Shown one piece after another: positions 7,585 to 17,181 of a stretch of 64,000 nt of DNA. The stretch comes from Clostridiales bacterium. Lineage in GTDB: Bacteria > Bacillota > Clostridia > Saccharofermentanales > Saccharofermentanaceae. Positions within the stretch are counted from its first letter, which is position 1; every line of letters begins with the position of its first letter. Position numbers and translations under genes: made by a program. Under the pieces are notes generated by a model that saw only the letters and a list, made by a program, of their open reading frames with translations, searched no databases and was not told where the DNA came from. Location: positions 22,854-86,853 of the forward strand of contig JAFZLF010000055.1 in the NCBI GenBank assembly GCA_017551625.1, in the 5' to 3' direction.

Positions 7585-10104
7585 ATGAGTGGAGAGAATA
7601 AGAAAACAGTAGAATTGGCGCCGGAGATCCAGGAGCTTTTTGACGAGCTCCGGGACAGCACGATGCCCGAGGGCGTGAGCGAAGAGATCCTCGATATGCT
7701 CGATGAGGTCACATCGAAGTACAGATCAGACGCGTCCAAAGATGAGAATACTTCGGGCTGGAATGGCGGTGTGGGATCTGCCGGTTCCGATCCCGCCACA
7801 GCGGATAAGGAACGTTCCGAGGCGATCGAGGCCGATATTGAGCGGATCCGCAGAGCCTTTGTCTTCGCGTATAAGGCGCACAGCACCCAGAAGAGAAAAA
7901 CAGGTGAACCGTATATCATCCACCCGCTCGCGACGGCACAGATCCTGACGGAACTTGAGGTCGATGCGGACACACTGGTGGCGGCGCTCCTGCACGATAC
8001 AGTGGAGGACACCCCGGTCACGATCGAGCTCATCAACGAAGTCTTCGGAGAGGACATCGGGCTTCTCGTCGACGGCGTCACCAAACTCGGCCAGATCCCG
8101 TATTCTTCGCGCGAGCAGCAGCAGGCCGAGAATATGCGTAAGATGTTCCTCGCGATGGCGAAGGATATCCGCGTCATCCTGATCAAGCTTGCCGACCGTC
8201 TCCATAACATGCGTACCATGAAGCATCAGGATCCCGCCAAGCAGAAGGAAAAAGCGCTGGAGACGAGAGATATCTACGCGCCTCTGGCGCACCGTCTCGG
8301 TATCTATAAGATCAAGTGGGAACTCGAAGACCTGTGTCTCCGATATACGGACCCGGATGCTTACTACGAGCTCGTGGGCGCGATCTCCCAGAAGCGTTCC
8401 GAACGTGAGAAATTCCTCGATAAAGTGGTAGGGGAGATGGATGCCCGCATCAAGGAGATGGGGATCCATGCCGAGATCGAAGGCCGGCCGAAGCACTTCT
8501 ACAGCATCTATAACAAGATGAAGCAGCAGGGCAAGCACTTAGACCAGATCTATGACATCTTCGCCTGCCGCATCATCGTGGATACGGTCTCGGACTGCTA
8601 CGCGGTCTTAGGTCTCGTCCATGAGATGTACTACCCGATGCCGGGACGTTTCAAGGATTACATCGCGATGCCGAAGCCGAATATGTACCAGTCGCTCCAT
8701 ACGACGGTCATCGGCAAAGAAGGTATCCCCTTCGAGGTGCAGATCCGCACCCTCGCGATGCACCGTACTGCAGAGTACGGTATCGCGGCCCACTGGAAGT
8801 ATAAGGAGGCCGGTAACTCAAACGTCAAGGCGAAGAACACGGCGCTCGACACGAAACTGTCATGGCTCCGCCAGATCCTCGACTGGCAGGGCGATTCGAA
8901 GGACGCAGGTGAATATCTCGATTCTCTGAAGACCGGACTTGCGGCGGAGGAGGTTTTCGTATTCACACCGAAGGGGGATGTCATCTCTCTGCCGCTGCAC
9001 TCGTGTCCGATCGATTTCGCATACTCGATCCACAGCGGTATCGGTAACCGCATGTATGGCGCGAAGGTCAACGGCCGTCTCGTGCCGCTGTCGTACGAAC
9101 TCCAAAATGGCGATATCGTCGAGGTCCTGACGTCGGAGCAGATCAAGGGCCCGTCACGGGACTGGCTGAAGATGGTCAAGACATCTGCCGCAAAGTCGAA
9201 GATCAACTCCTGGTTTAAGAAGGAATCGAGAGACGACAATATCCTCCTGGGCCGCGAGATGGTGGAGCGTGAGATCAAGAAGATCGGTTTTACTCCTTCG
9301 CAGCTTCTGCAGAAGGCATATGTCGCGGTGATCCTCAAGAAGACCACGCAGAATACGCTCGATGACCTCTATGCCGCGATCGGCTACGGCGTGATCACGG
9401 CGCAGAAGGTAGTCGGCCGTCTGCGTGACGAATATATCCGCTCGCTTCCGGAGGATGAGAGATTCGAACTGGGGTACCGTGTCACGTCCGGCGGCCAGGT
9501 CGTCTATCAGCCACTGGCTAAGGACATCCTCGACGAGAAGAGCATCATGGCCGGTCCGGCGCTGGTCGCAAGCTCACAGGAGCAGACCCACACCGGCAAG
9601 CGCGCATCGAATAAGGCCCATCAGGAGACAGGCGTCGTCGTGACGGGCATCGAGAACTGCCTCGTCCATCTGTCCCGTTGCTGCAATCCTGTACCGGGCG
9701 ATGAAATCATCGGTTATATCACCAGAGGCAACGGCGTCGGCGTACACCGTAAGGACTGCAGTAATATCCGGAACATCATGAGGAATGCGACCGCTTCGGC
9801 GCGGGCCGCAGAGCGCGCCTCGCGTCTGATCGAAGTGTACTGGAACAATCAGAAACATACGAAGGCGATCTATCCAGTGGAGTTTACGGTCATCGCGCAT
9901 GACCGCCGTCATCTGCTCGCGGATATCAGTAATGCGATCGCAGAGGAGAGGATCCCGATCACATCGGCGCAGATGTCCGCCATGAAGGATATCACCGCGA
10001 GGTTTAACATGACGATCGAGGTCAAGGACCAGGAGCAGCTCGACCGCGTACTCGGCCGCATCAAGGCGATCCGCGACGTCATCGAAGTAAGAAAAGGAAA
10101 CTAA
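7585..10104 (+). CDS. relA: Bifunctional (p)ppGpp synthetase/hydrolase, Rel/SpoT family
   Basis: This is the RSH enzyme that makes and degrades the stringent alarmone. The HD hydrolase domain carries HDTVEDT at 137-143 and DRLHNMR near 204-210. The synthetase domain carries RPKHFYSIYNKMK from 301 and RFKD at 355-358. The TGS domain spans about 455-516, and an ACT domain ends the protein. The RFKD (RxKD) form is that of bifunctional Rel rather than monofunctional RelA. At 839 residues it exceeds the usual 720-740, mainly through about 75 extra acidic N-terminal residues before the HD domain. It starts 3 nt after recJ, and its last codons adjoin the next gene by 2 nt, so the whole block may be one transcript. 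Confidence 0.96.
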   Translation: MSGENKKTVELAPEIQELFDELRDSTMPEGVSEEILDMLDEVTSKYRSDASKDENTSGWNGGVGSAGSDPATADKERSEAIEADIERIRRAFVFAYKAHSTQKRKTGEPYIIHPLATAQILTELEVDADTLVAALLHDTVEDTPVTIELINEVFGEDIGLLVDGVTKLGQIPYSSREQQQAENMRKMFLAMAKDIRVILIKLADRLHNMRTMKHQDPAKQKEKALETRDIYAPLAHRLGIYKIKWELEDLCLRYTDPDAYYELVGAISQKRSEREKFLDKVVGEMDARIKEMGIHAEIEGRPKHFYSIYNKMKQQGKHLDQIYDIFACRIIVDTVSDCYAVLGLVHEMYYPMPGRFKDYIAMPKPNMYQSLHTTVIGKEGIPFEVQIRTLAMHRTAEYGIAAHWKYKEAGNSNVKAKNTALDTKLSWLRQILDWQGDSKDAGEYLDSLKTGLAAEEVFVFTPKGDVISLPLHSCPIDFAYSIHSGIGNRMYGAKVNGRLVPLSYELQNGDIVEVLTSEQIKGPSRDWLKMVKTSAAKSKINSWFKKESRDDNILLGREMVEREIKKIGFTPSQLLQKAYVAVILKKTTQNTLDDLYAAIGYGVITAQKVVGRLRDEYIRSLPEDERFELGYRVTSGGQVVYQPLAKDILDEKSIMAGPALVASSQEQTHTGKRASNKAHQETGVVVTGIENCLVHLSRCCNPVPGDEIIGYITRGNGVGVHRKDCSNIRNIMRNATASARAAERASRLIEVYWNNQKHTKAIYPVEFTVIAHDRRHLLADISNAIAEERIPITSAQMSAMKDITARFNMTIEVKDQEQLDRVLGRIKAIRDVIEVRKGN

Positions 10105-10106
10105 AG

Positions 10107-11423
10107 ATGGATGTAAATGATTCCCGCGAAAACAGCTCTTCTGCACAGGATACAGCCGGTCAGACCGTGAACACAAGTCCGGTGCTCTCGCCGGAAACGA
10201 TCCGGCAGCCGTCCCATCCGGAATCTTCTCTTCCGGACACACGGCCGTCCTATCCGGAGTCTTCGATTTCTGACACCCAATCGCAAAAGAAGAGCATAAA
10301 GAAACGGGCGATCATTATCTCGGTCATTTCCGTCTTTCTCGTAGGCGGCATAGTGACCGCAGGACTTGCGATGAGCGGCGCATTTTCCAAGGATGACAAG
10401 GCAGAAAGCAGCAAATCTCCGAAGCGTAAAACCGTAGGCAAAGAAGAGGATGACGAAGAGGACGAAGAGGAAGATGACGAAGAGACGTCATCGGAAACTC
10501 AGCCGCATGAGATCGTTACTTCTCTTTACGGCATCACGGACGATCTTCTGGCTGTGATCAACAGCCATGCGGAGGAATACTTTACCGATACGGTCAGCTC
10601 TAAGTATCCGGACGGCATCACGGTAACGAGTTTCAACTATATCGGGATAACGATGACAGATGACTCATGGAGTGGTTTTCCTGATACTGAACATAGTATC
10701 AATACGATATACCAGGTGATCGTAGAGGATGCTACCGGCAGGAACGTAGTAGAACGACAGTTTTTCTGGTTTTTGGGGATTCACGGCATCTATAAGGATG
10801 GTTCTTTTGTTGATACTAACGCTCATTCGATCCCCGGAAGAGACGTATGCTTCGACAACTGGTGTACGCAGGGATTCCAGTCATTCGAAAACATCAATGA
10901 TGCATGGATCGTCCGGGAAGCGATGGAGAAGGATATAGATGTGTGCCTGATTCTTCCGATCAACCATAAGCCGTACGAGGAACAGGATAACTCCAGAGTG
11001 GACTATCTGAGTGAGATCACGCGAGGTCAGATGATGGCGATGGATGACCATGCGCGGGATATTTATTCCAGACTGTATTCATATAGTGATGTAGAGTACC
11101 AATCGATGGAACTGATCGGGCAGATCATGGCGTTTGATGACCAGGAGCAGACCATGGTCGTCCTGATGGTCTATGAGATCACTGCCAAAAAGGGAGACGA
11201 GACCTGCACATACTACTGGTACAGGGGATTTGAGGACTTGCTTAAGGGCGGCGAAATGAGAATAGAGTGTGGTATCTGTCCGTCGGATACTCCGGTAGAG
11301 ATAGATGGGATCGAAGTATGCGGGCTGCCCGATATATTCTCGGTGAAGGATAATATACGGGATTATTCGGGTCTCATCATCCTCGAGTGTAACATCGAAG
11401 GATACGAACAAAAACCGTCATAA
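10107..11423 (+). CDS. Single-pass membrane protein, paralogue 1 of 3 (no YARHG domain)
   Basis: The 438-residue product has a Pro/Ser-rich cytoplasmic start of about 65 residues and one membrane helix (about 68-90). An Asp/Glu-rich spacer of about 30 residues follows. The extracytoplasmic domain has spaced aromatic motifs (RQFFWF, CFDNW, YYWYRGF). The same motifs in the same order occur in the next two genes, so the three arose by duplication. Unlike them, this copy stops before any YARHG segment. It begins 2 nt after the rel stop codon. Its function is unknown; a surface-exposed, membrane-anchored domain of unknown ligand is all that can be said. Confidence 0.8.
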   Translation: MDVNDSRENSSSAQDTAGQTVNTSPVLSPETIRQPSHPESSLPDTRPSYPESSISDTQSQKKSIKKRAIIISVISVFLVGGIVTAGLAMSGAFSKDDKAESSKSPKRKTVGKEEDDEEDEEEDDEETSSETQPHEIVTSLYGITDDLLAVINSHAEEYFTDTVSSKYPDGITVTSFNYIGITMTDDSWSGFPDTEHSINTIYQVIVEDATGRNVVERQFFWFLGIHGIYKDGSFVDTNAHSIPGRDVCFDNWCTQGFQSFENINDAWIVREAMEKDIDVCLILPINHKPYEEQDNSRVDYLSEITRGQMMAMDDHARDIYSRLYSYSDVEYQSMELIGQIMAFDDQEQTMVVLMVYEITAKKGDETCTYYWYRGFEDLLKGGEMRIECGICPSDTPVEIDGIEVCGLPDIFSVKDNIRDYSGLIILECNIEGYEQKPS

Positions 11424-11476
11424 CCGCGCGGTTGTCTGCAGACGTTGTCTGCGGCGGAAGAGGAAATAGGGATAAA

Positions 11477-11548
11477 AACCATTGTCGTGAAAAAGACTAA
11501 GGTTGGGAAGAAGAACCATTGTCTAGATAGGAAACTAAGGCTTGGGAA
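11477..11548 (+). repeat. Tandem direct repeat upstream of paralogue 2
   Basis: Two imperfect copies of a roughly 33-nt unit begin with AACCATTGTC at 11477 and 11514 (period 37) and end with ACTAAGG and TTGGGAA. They sit in the spacer just ahead of the ribosome site of the next gene. Confidence 0.55.
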
Positions 11549-11565
11549 AGGGAAGGTAAGAAGGT

Positions 11566-13218
11566 ATGTCTGAGAATTCCGGTAATTCATTTGATCCGAA
11601 GAATTTCGTGGAGGCAGCTCCGCATTCGCCAAGCCAGGGCGCGGGGGGACCGGGTGTTCCGGGGCAGCCCGCGCAGGTGGTACAACAGGCGCAGGCAGGG
11701 GTGCAGCCACCGGCACAGGAACCGAAGAAGGGGAAAGGTAAGGTTATCGCCCTCGTCAGTATCCTCGGCGTCGTGATCGTAGGTTTGTGCGTCGCTGTCG
11801 GGCTGATCATATCCGGTGCTTTTGCCAAGGAAACAGAAAAATCGAAAAAGCCCTCAAAGACTGCGAAGAAAACGACGACGGAAGAGTCTGATGATCCGAC
11901 AGATGATCCGACCGACGATCCTACAGAGGACCCGACATCGGAAACGACAGAGCCGACGGCCGATCCGACTTCAGATACATCCGGCACCACGGCGGCGACA
12001 TCAGGAACGACCGATCCGAATTTGCAGCCTGAGATGGTTTCCTCGATCGATCAGGTCTCGCCGGAGCTTCTCGATACGCTCATCAGTGTTTCCAAGGAGC
12101 GTTTCGAGACAGATCCGGATACCCAGCTTCCGGACAAGGTTACGCTTCTTAATTTCAACTATCTTGGAATGGCCATCACGGATGAATTCTGGGAGGGGGA
12201 CGATGGATATGATTTCTACACCTACAACCTCTGGCTGCTGTTCCAGGTCCAGGTGACGGACAGTACGGGGGGGCAGGCGCAGGAGCGGCAGTTCTTCTGG
12301 TATGCATACTTCCGGGAAGTGTATACCGATGGTACGTATGATTCGAGCGTCGATATTGCATATAAGCCTGTCATGTGTTTCGATAACTGGTCGATAAGCG
12401 GTCTGCAGTCTGTCGCACGTTTCTTCAAAGAAGCGGGTACAGTGGTCGAGACGAACGTGGATGAGAGCCTCATTCTGCCGCTCGACGGAAAACCCTATAG
12501 TCCGGAAGAGGATGTCCGGGTCACAAAGGAGAGCGAGCTTACTTCCGGTCAGTTCAAGAAGATGCAGGAAGTGGCCGAGGAGCGCATGAATAATTACGAG
12601 CGTCCGAGTAATACGACGGTGCGAATCGATAAGATGACTCTCCTGGGAACCTATTTCGGGACCGATAACTACGAAAGTACGATCGTCGCGCTGGTATATG
12701 AGATGAGTCTGGTCTATCAGGGCAATACGTATGTCTATTACTGGTATGCCGGATTCTACGGAACCTTTACCGGTGGAGAGTGCCTCACTTCATATATGCT
12801 GAGACCTACGATGACGATCGACTATGGAGAATTTACGGCCACGGGTCTGCCGACGGTGGACGATGTGATCGCGGAGATCGAGGGCTGGGGATACAGGAAC
12901 AATGTGGAAAATAACGTCGACATCTCCCTCAGCACCGTAGGCTTCATCTTCCCGAACAGTGATAAAGAGGAGATTTCGGAAGACCGGATCAAGGCGCTCT
13001 CGGATGAGGGGCTGCGCATGGCGATCAACGAGATCTGGGCGCGTCACGGCTACATCTTCAGAAACCAGGATATCCTCGACTACTACCGGCAGTTTGCCTG
13101 GTATGAGGAGAAGATCCCGGCCGACGAGTGGGACAGCCACGGACAGGACTACTATCTCAACGACATCGAGAAGAAGAATATCAAGAAGATGACGGACGAG
13201 CGCGAGAGACGCGCATAA
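11566..13218 (+). CDS. YARHG-domain single-pass membrane protein, paralogue 2 of 3
   Basis: The 550-residue product has a Pro/Gln-rich cytoplasmic start and one membrane helix around 65-87 (after KKGKGK). An Asp/Pro/Thr-repeat spacer (DDPTDDPT) follows, then the same extracytoplasmic domain as its neighbours (RQFFWYAYF, CFDNW, YYWYAGF). The last 75 residues form a YARHG domain, recognisable by INEIWARHGYIF, a conserved WYEEKIPADEW and LNDIEKKNI. YARHG domains are extracellular modules of unproven role, thought to act at the cell wall. It is separated from paralogue 1 by 142 nt with a tandem repeat. Confidence 0.85.
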   Translation: MSENSGNSFDPKNFVEAAPHSPSQGAGGPGVPGQPAQVVQQAQAGVQPPAQEPKKGKGKVIALVSILGVVIVGLCVAVGLIISGAFAKETEKSKKPSKTAKKTTTEESDDPTDDPTDDPTEDPTSETTEPTADPTSDTSGTTAATSGTTDPNLQPEMVSSIDQVSPELLDTLISVSKERFETDPDTQLPDKVTLLNFNYLGMAITDEFWEGDDGYDFYTYNLWLLFQVQVTDSTGGQAQERQFFWYAYFREVYTDGTYDSSVDIAYKPVMCFDNWSISGLQSVARFFKEAGTVVETNVDESLILPLDGKPYSPEEDVRVTKESELTSGQFKKMQEVAEERMNNYERPSNTTVRIDKMTLLGTYFGTDNYESTIVALVYEMSLVYQGNTYVYYWYAGFYGTFTGGECLTSYMLRPTMTIDYGEFTATGLPTVDDVIAEIEGWGYRNNVENNVDISLSTVGFIFPNSDKEEISEDRIKALSDEGLRMAINEIWARHGYIFRNQDILDYYRQFAWYEEKIPADEWDSHGQDYYLNDIEKKNIKKMTDERERRA

Positions 13219-13306
13219 AGAGATCCGGCCGGAAGCGTGAAAGGGGAAACGCGGGGGATAACTGTATAGACATTTCGGGGAAACAAGGAAAGAAGAGGTA
13301 CAGAAG

Positions 13307-14938
13307 ATGTCCATGAACACGAATGATCCGTTGCATCCGCAGCCGCTCCAATCGCAATCTCCGGTCCAGCCGCAGTCGCCGGTCCTTGCACCCGATTCAC
13401 CGGTTCTTGCGCCACAGCCGGCGCCGGCCCAGCCGGTTAATACTCCGGATCCGACAGATCCTCCGAAGAAAGGTAAAGGGAAGATCATCGCGATCGTATC
13501 CATCATGGGCGTGGTGATCGTGGGCCTGATCGTTGTTATTGTGCTCCTTCTGACCGGTGTGATCGGTGGGACCAAAGAGACGGAGAAAACGAAGAAAACA
13601 AAGTCCGGGAACGACAAAAAGACCTCGGCTACAATTACGGATGACGATCCGACAGAGGAACCGGCCGAGGATCCTACCGAGGCTCCGACTGATACATCGG
13701 ATCCGTCGGGGAATCCCAATACGGGTGGACGCCATCTCTTCGTCGAGTCTGAAAGTGATATCAGTGACAGCCAGCTGAGGGAGATGCGGCAGTTCGCAGA
13801 AGACTTTTTCAAGACGGACGAATCGACCAGCATGCCGCCGGCCGTGAATGTCGACCTGTTTAACTATGTCGGCCTGAACATATCTCACTGGGATACGGAT
13901 TCGCAGGTCGGTCATGTCTGTCTTTTCTATCAGGTGCAGATCACAGACAAGACCGGACCGGAGCCTGTCCATCGGAATTACTTCTGGATGATCGGATTTA
14001 CGGAAGTGTACCAAGACGGTTATCTGGATACAAGTATTCTTTTTACTCTTGGTGACTCGCTGTACTTCGAAGACTGGAGCACTGCAGGTATTCTTTCGAT
14101 CGACGGATTCCGCGACGATCTGCGTCGCGACGGCAACATCATCGTCGAGGATACGGTCGATGAAGCGCTTTTCCAGCCCCTTCCGGGTGATAGCACATAC
14201 GTGCCGCAGGAACGTCTCGGCGTGACTTCGGCCGATCAGGTGAGTCCCGCACAGATGACGGCAATGAAGGAACAAGCCCGTGAACTCTTTGGTATCATGG
14301 CGAATCTTAATAATGCATCGCTCAAAGAGATGAAGCTCCTGGGCACGGTGGTCGGCTCAAATGGAAAAGACAGCATGTTCTATCTCGTGTATGAAGTGGA
14401 TATCACGTATGGAAATCAGGGAACCGATACCTTCTACTGGTACGTAGGTTTCCCCGGTGTGTATCAGGGCGGTGAGCTTGATATGACATATTTTGATCCA
14501 CCTTGGTACGAGATCGGACGCAACGGATGGACGGCTAATGGAGTCGAATCAGTCGATGAACTGATTTATCAGATTACCGGCGAATACGGATACTATTACG
14601 AAGTGCGGGTCGGCGAGAACTCGGATCCGGGCACATCTGCGACTACAAGTAACAGCGACGGCTTCATCTTCCCGAACAGCGACACAGATGAGATCCCGGA
14701 CGCGGATATCAAGGCCCTGTCGGACGAGGATCTGCGTATGGCGATCAATGAGATCTGGGCGCGCCACGGCTACATCTTCCGGAACAAGGATATCCTCGAA
14801 TACTACCGTCAGTTCGACTGGTACGAGGAGAAGGTCCCGGCCGACGAATGGGATAAGAACGGACAGGAAGAATATCTCAATGACGTCGAGCTGCATAACG
14901 TCAAGAAGCTCGTCGACGAGCGCGAGAGCCGGACGTAA
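13307..14938 (+). CDS. YARHG-domain single-pass membrane protein, paralogue 3 of 3
   Basis: The 543-residue product repeats the layout of paralogue 2. It has a Pro/Gln-rich cytoplasmic start, a membrane helix around 63-85, an Asp/Pro/Thr spacer (DDPTEEPAEDPTEAPT) and an extracytoplasmic domain (NYFWMIGF, YFEDW, FYWYVGF). A terminal YARHG domain contains INEIWARHGYIF. The YARHG segments of copies 2 and 3 are almost identical while the preceding domains have diverged. This suggests either strong constraint or gene conversion on the terminal domain. It ends 15 nt from the convergent RNase J gene, with no clear terminator between. Confidence 0.85.
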   Translation: MSMNTNDPLHPQPLQSQSPVQPQSPVLAPDSPVLAPQPAPAQPVNTPDPTDPPKKGKGKIIAIVSIMGVVIVGLIVVIVLLLTGVIGGTKETEKTKKTKSGNDKKTSATITDDDPTEEPAEDPTEAPTDTSDPSGNPNTGGRHLFVESESDISDSQLREMRQFAEDFFKTDESTSMPPAVNVDLFNYVGLNISHWDTDSQVGHVCLFYQVQITDKTGPEPVHRNYFWMIGFTEVYQDGYLDTSILFTLGDSLYFEDWSTAGILSIDGFRDDLRRDGNIIVEDTVDEALFQPLPGDSTYVPQERLGVTSADQVSPAQMTAMKEQARELFGIMANLNNASLKEMKLLGTVVGSNGKDSMFYLVYEVDITYGNQGTDTFYWYVGFPGVYQGGELDMTYFDPPWYEIGRNGWTANGVESVDELIYQITGEYGYYYEVRVGENSDPGTSATTSNSDGFIFPNSDTDEIPDADIKALSDEDLRMAINEIWARHGYIFRNKDILEYYRQFDWYEEKVPADEWDKNGQEEYLNDVELHNVKKLVDERESRT

Positions 14939-14953
14939 GATGTAGTTTCAGAT

Positions 14954-17170
14954 TCAGATTTCCGATACTGTGATGAGGATCAGCGGACGGCGCTTGGTGC
15001 TCTCGTAGAGCATACTCTTCAGCGCATCGCGGATGTGGTTCGACTCGACGGCCTCGCGGATCGACTTCGTCGATTTCTGCGACTCGAGACGGTGCAGGTA
15101 GTTATAGAGTTTCTGCGAGCACTCGTGCTGGATCGGACCCGCTTCACTTTCGAAGAGGAAACCCACAGACTGCAGTACCGGCGGGCAGAGAAGCTTGCCG
15201 GAGACCTTGGAGATCACGATCGAGACGGATACGACACCGTCGTCCGCCAGGATCCGTCTGTCGCGGAAGACGCGGTTGTCGATATCGCCTGCGCCGGCAC
15301 CGTCGATGAGGACAGGCGCAGCAGGAACATAGCCGTTGATCTTGGCGGAGTCCGCTGTCAGCTCAAGCACGTCGCCGTTATTGAGGATGAACGTGTGGGA
15401 ATCGGGTGTGCCCAGACGCTTCGCCAGTTCCGCATGACGGAAGAGCATCCTGTATTCACCATGACACGGCACGAAGAACTTCGGCTTGACCAGTGTGTGG
15501 ATCAGCGTCAGCTCGGCAAGATAGGCGTGGCCGGAGACATGGACATCGGCCAGAGACTCGTAAATGACATGTGCGCCACGGCGGAAAAGCTCGTTGATGA
15601 CGCGATAGATCGGCTTCTCGTTGCCCGGGATCGGGTGGGCCGAGAGGATCACGGTATCGCCCTCGTGGATATCGACCACGCGGTGCGAAGCAAAAGCCAT
15701 CCGCGACAGAGCACTCATCGGCTCGGCCTGCGATCCCGTCGTCAGGATCACGACCTCTTCCGGCTCGTACTTGTTGATGTCGTTGATATCGATGAGCGTG
15801 CTGGGATTCATATTGATATAGCCCAGAGAATTCGCAACGGAGAAGGTGTTGAGCATCGAGCGGCCGATGAGCGCGACCTTGCGGTTATACATCTCCGCGG
15901 CCGTGAAGATCTGCTGCATGCGGTGGACGTGCGAACTGAACGTCGCGATGATGATCCTTCCCGTCGTGTTCTGGAAGATCCGCTGGAATGACTCGCCCAC
16001 GTGCTTCTCGGAAGGGGAAGAACCGGGGATCTCGACGTTCGTGCTCTCGGCGAGCATCAGGAGAACGCCCTGACGGCCGTATTCCGCGAAACGCCCGAGG
16101 TCGATCGGTTCGCCGTTGATCGGAGTGAAGTCGATCTTAAAGTCACCTGTGTGGATGATGTTTCCGATCGGTGTCCGGATCGCAAAGGCAAAGGCATCGG
16201 CGATGCTGTGGTTGACGCGGATGAACTCGACGGCGAAAGACGTTCCGGCCTTGATCGTGTCTCCGGCCGCACAGTACACCATCTCGATGCCGCGCGTGCC
16301 GACACCGGCGTCCATGAGCTTATGGCGCGCCAGCTCGATCGTAAGCTTGCCGCCATAGAGCGGACACTTCAGCTCGCGCATCAGATACGGAAGGGAACCG
16401 ATGTGGTCCTCGTGTCCGTGCGTCAGGAAGATGCCGCGCACGCGGTCCTTATTCTGGAGTACATAGGTATAGTCCTGGATCACGGAATCGACGCCGAGCA
16501 TGCTTTCTTCCGGGAAGGCAACGCCGACATCGACGATGATGATGTCATTGCCGTACTCGAAGAGCGTCATATTCTTGCCGATCTCCTGCATGCCGCCGAG
16601 CGGGATGACCTTGAGCTTATACGTCTCGCGCTTGCTTGCAAATGCTTTCTCCGCGTCCTTTACCGTCTGCATAAAGGTGCTGTTGATCTGGTCGAGCACA
16701 TCGTCCGAAGACGAGCGGGAAGAGGTACTCTTCGGGACTTTGGCCGAGGTAGTGCTCTTTGATGCTTTCCCTGAACCTGTAATCTTTGACGCTTTGACCG
16801 GGATCTCGATAACCGTGTCTTTTGACATGTCGGCAAAAGCACTGTAATCGATCATATCTTCGACCATCTCGCGGAAGTTGGACTTGGCCGCCTTGCTCTT
16901 ATTGCCTCTAAGGTTGGAAGAAGCCAGCTTCGAAGTGGTCTTCTTTTTCTTGGAAGATACGGCCTTGCTGCCGGACTTGGATGAGGACTTCTTACTTCCG
17001 GAACCAGTAGATGCTTTCTTTCCGGATGATTTTTCAGATGAACGAGAAGAACCCGAAAAAGCGGCGCTTCTACGGGAACGGGTGGAGGCGGAAGGAAGGC
17101 GGACGGCGTTGTTATACTTCGCGCCGGACCCTTCGGAACCGGATCCTTTTCGGTTTTTCAGTTGTGCCAT
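14954..17170 (-). CDS. rnj: Ribonuclease J with long basic N-terminal extension
   Basis: RNase J is the metallo-beta-lactamase/beta-CASP nuclease that trims and degrades RNA in Firmicutes, with endonuclease and 5'-exonuclease action. The core begins near residue 186 with LKVIPLGGMQEIGKN. The zinc motif HGHEDH is at 251-256, and the beta-CASP and C-terminal domains follow. Typical RNase J is about 555 residues. This protein has 738, the excess being about 180 N-terminal residues rich in Ser, Lys, Gly and Thr with little predicted order. Such tails may hold RNA, ribosomes or partner proteins, which is inference. It lies 11 nt downstream of the 3D-domain gene in the same direction, so it is probably co-transcribed with it. 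Confidence 0.93.
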   Translation of the reverse strand: MAQLKNRKGSGSEGSGAKYNNAVRLPSASTRSRRSAAFSGSSRSSEKSSGKKASTGSGSKKSSSKSGSKAVSSKKKKTTSKLASSNLRGNKSKAAKSNFREMVEDMIDYSAFADMSKDTVIEIPVKASKITGSGKASKSTTSAKVPKSTSSRSSSDDVLDQINSTFMQTVKDAEKAFASKRETYKLKVIPLGGMQEIGKNMTLFEYGNDIIIVDVGVAFPEESMLGVDSVIQDYTYVLQNKDRVRGIFLTHGHEDHIGSLPYLMRELKCPLYGGKLTIELARHKLMDAGVGTRGIEMVYCAAGDTIKAGTSFAVEFIRVNHSIADAFAFAIRTPIGNIIHTGDFKIDFTPINGEPIDLGRFAEYGRQGVLLMLAESTNVEIPGSSPSEKHVGESFQRIFQNTTGRIIIATFSSHVHRMQQIFTAAEMYNRKVALIGRSMLNTFSVANSLGYINMNPSTLIDINDINKYEPEEVVILTTGSQAEPMSALSRMAFASHRVVDIHEGDTVILSAHPIPGNEKPIYRVINELFRRGAHVIYESLADVHVSGHAYLAELTLIHTLVKPKFFVPCHGEYRMLFRHAELAKRLGTPDSHTFILNNGDVLELTADSAKINGYVPAAPVLIDGAGAGDIDNRVFRDRRILADDGVVSVSIVISKVSGKLLCPPVLQSVGFLFESEAGPIQHECSQKLYNYLHRLESQKSTKSIREAVESNHIRDALKSMLYESTKRRPLILITVSEI

Positions 17171-17181
17171 ATATTACCTCG

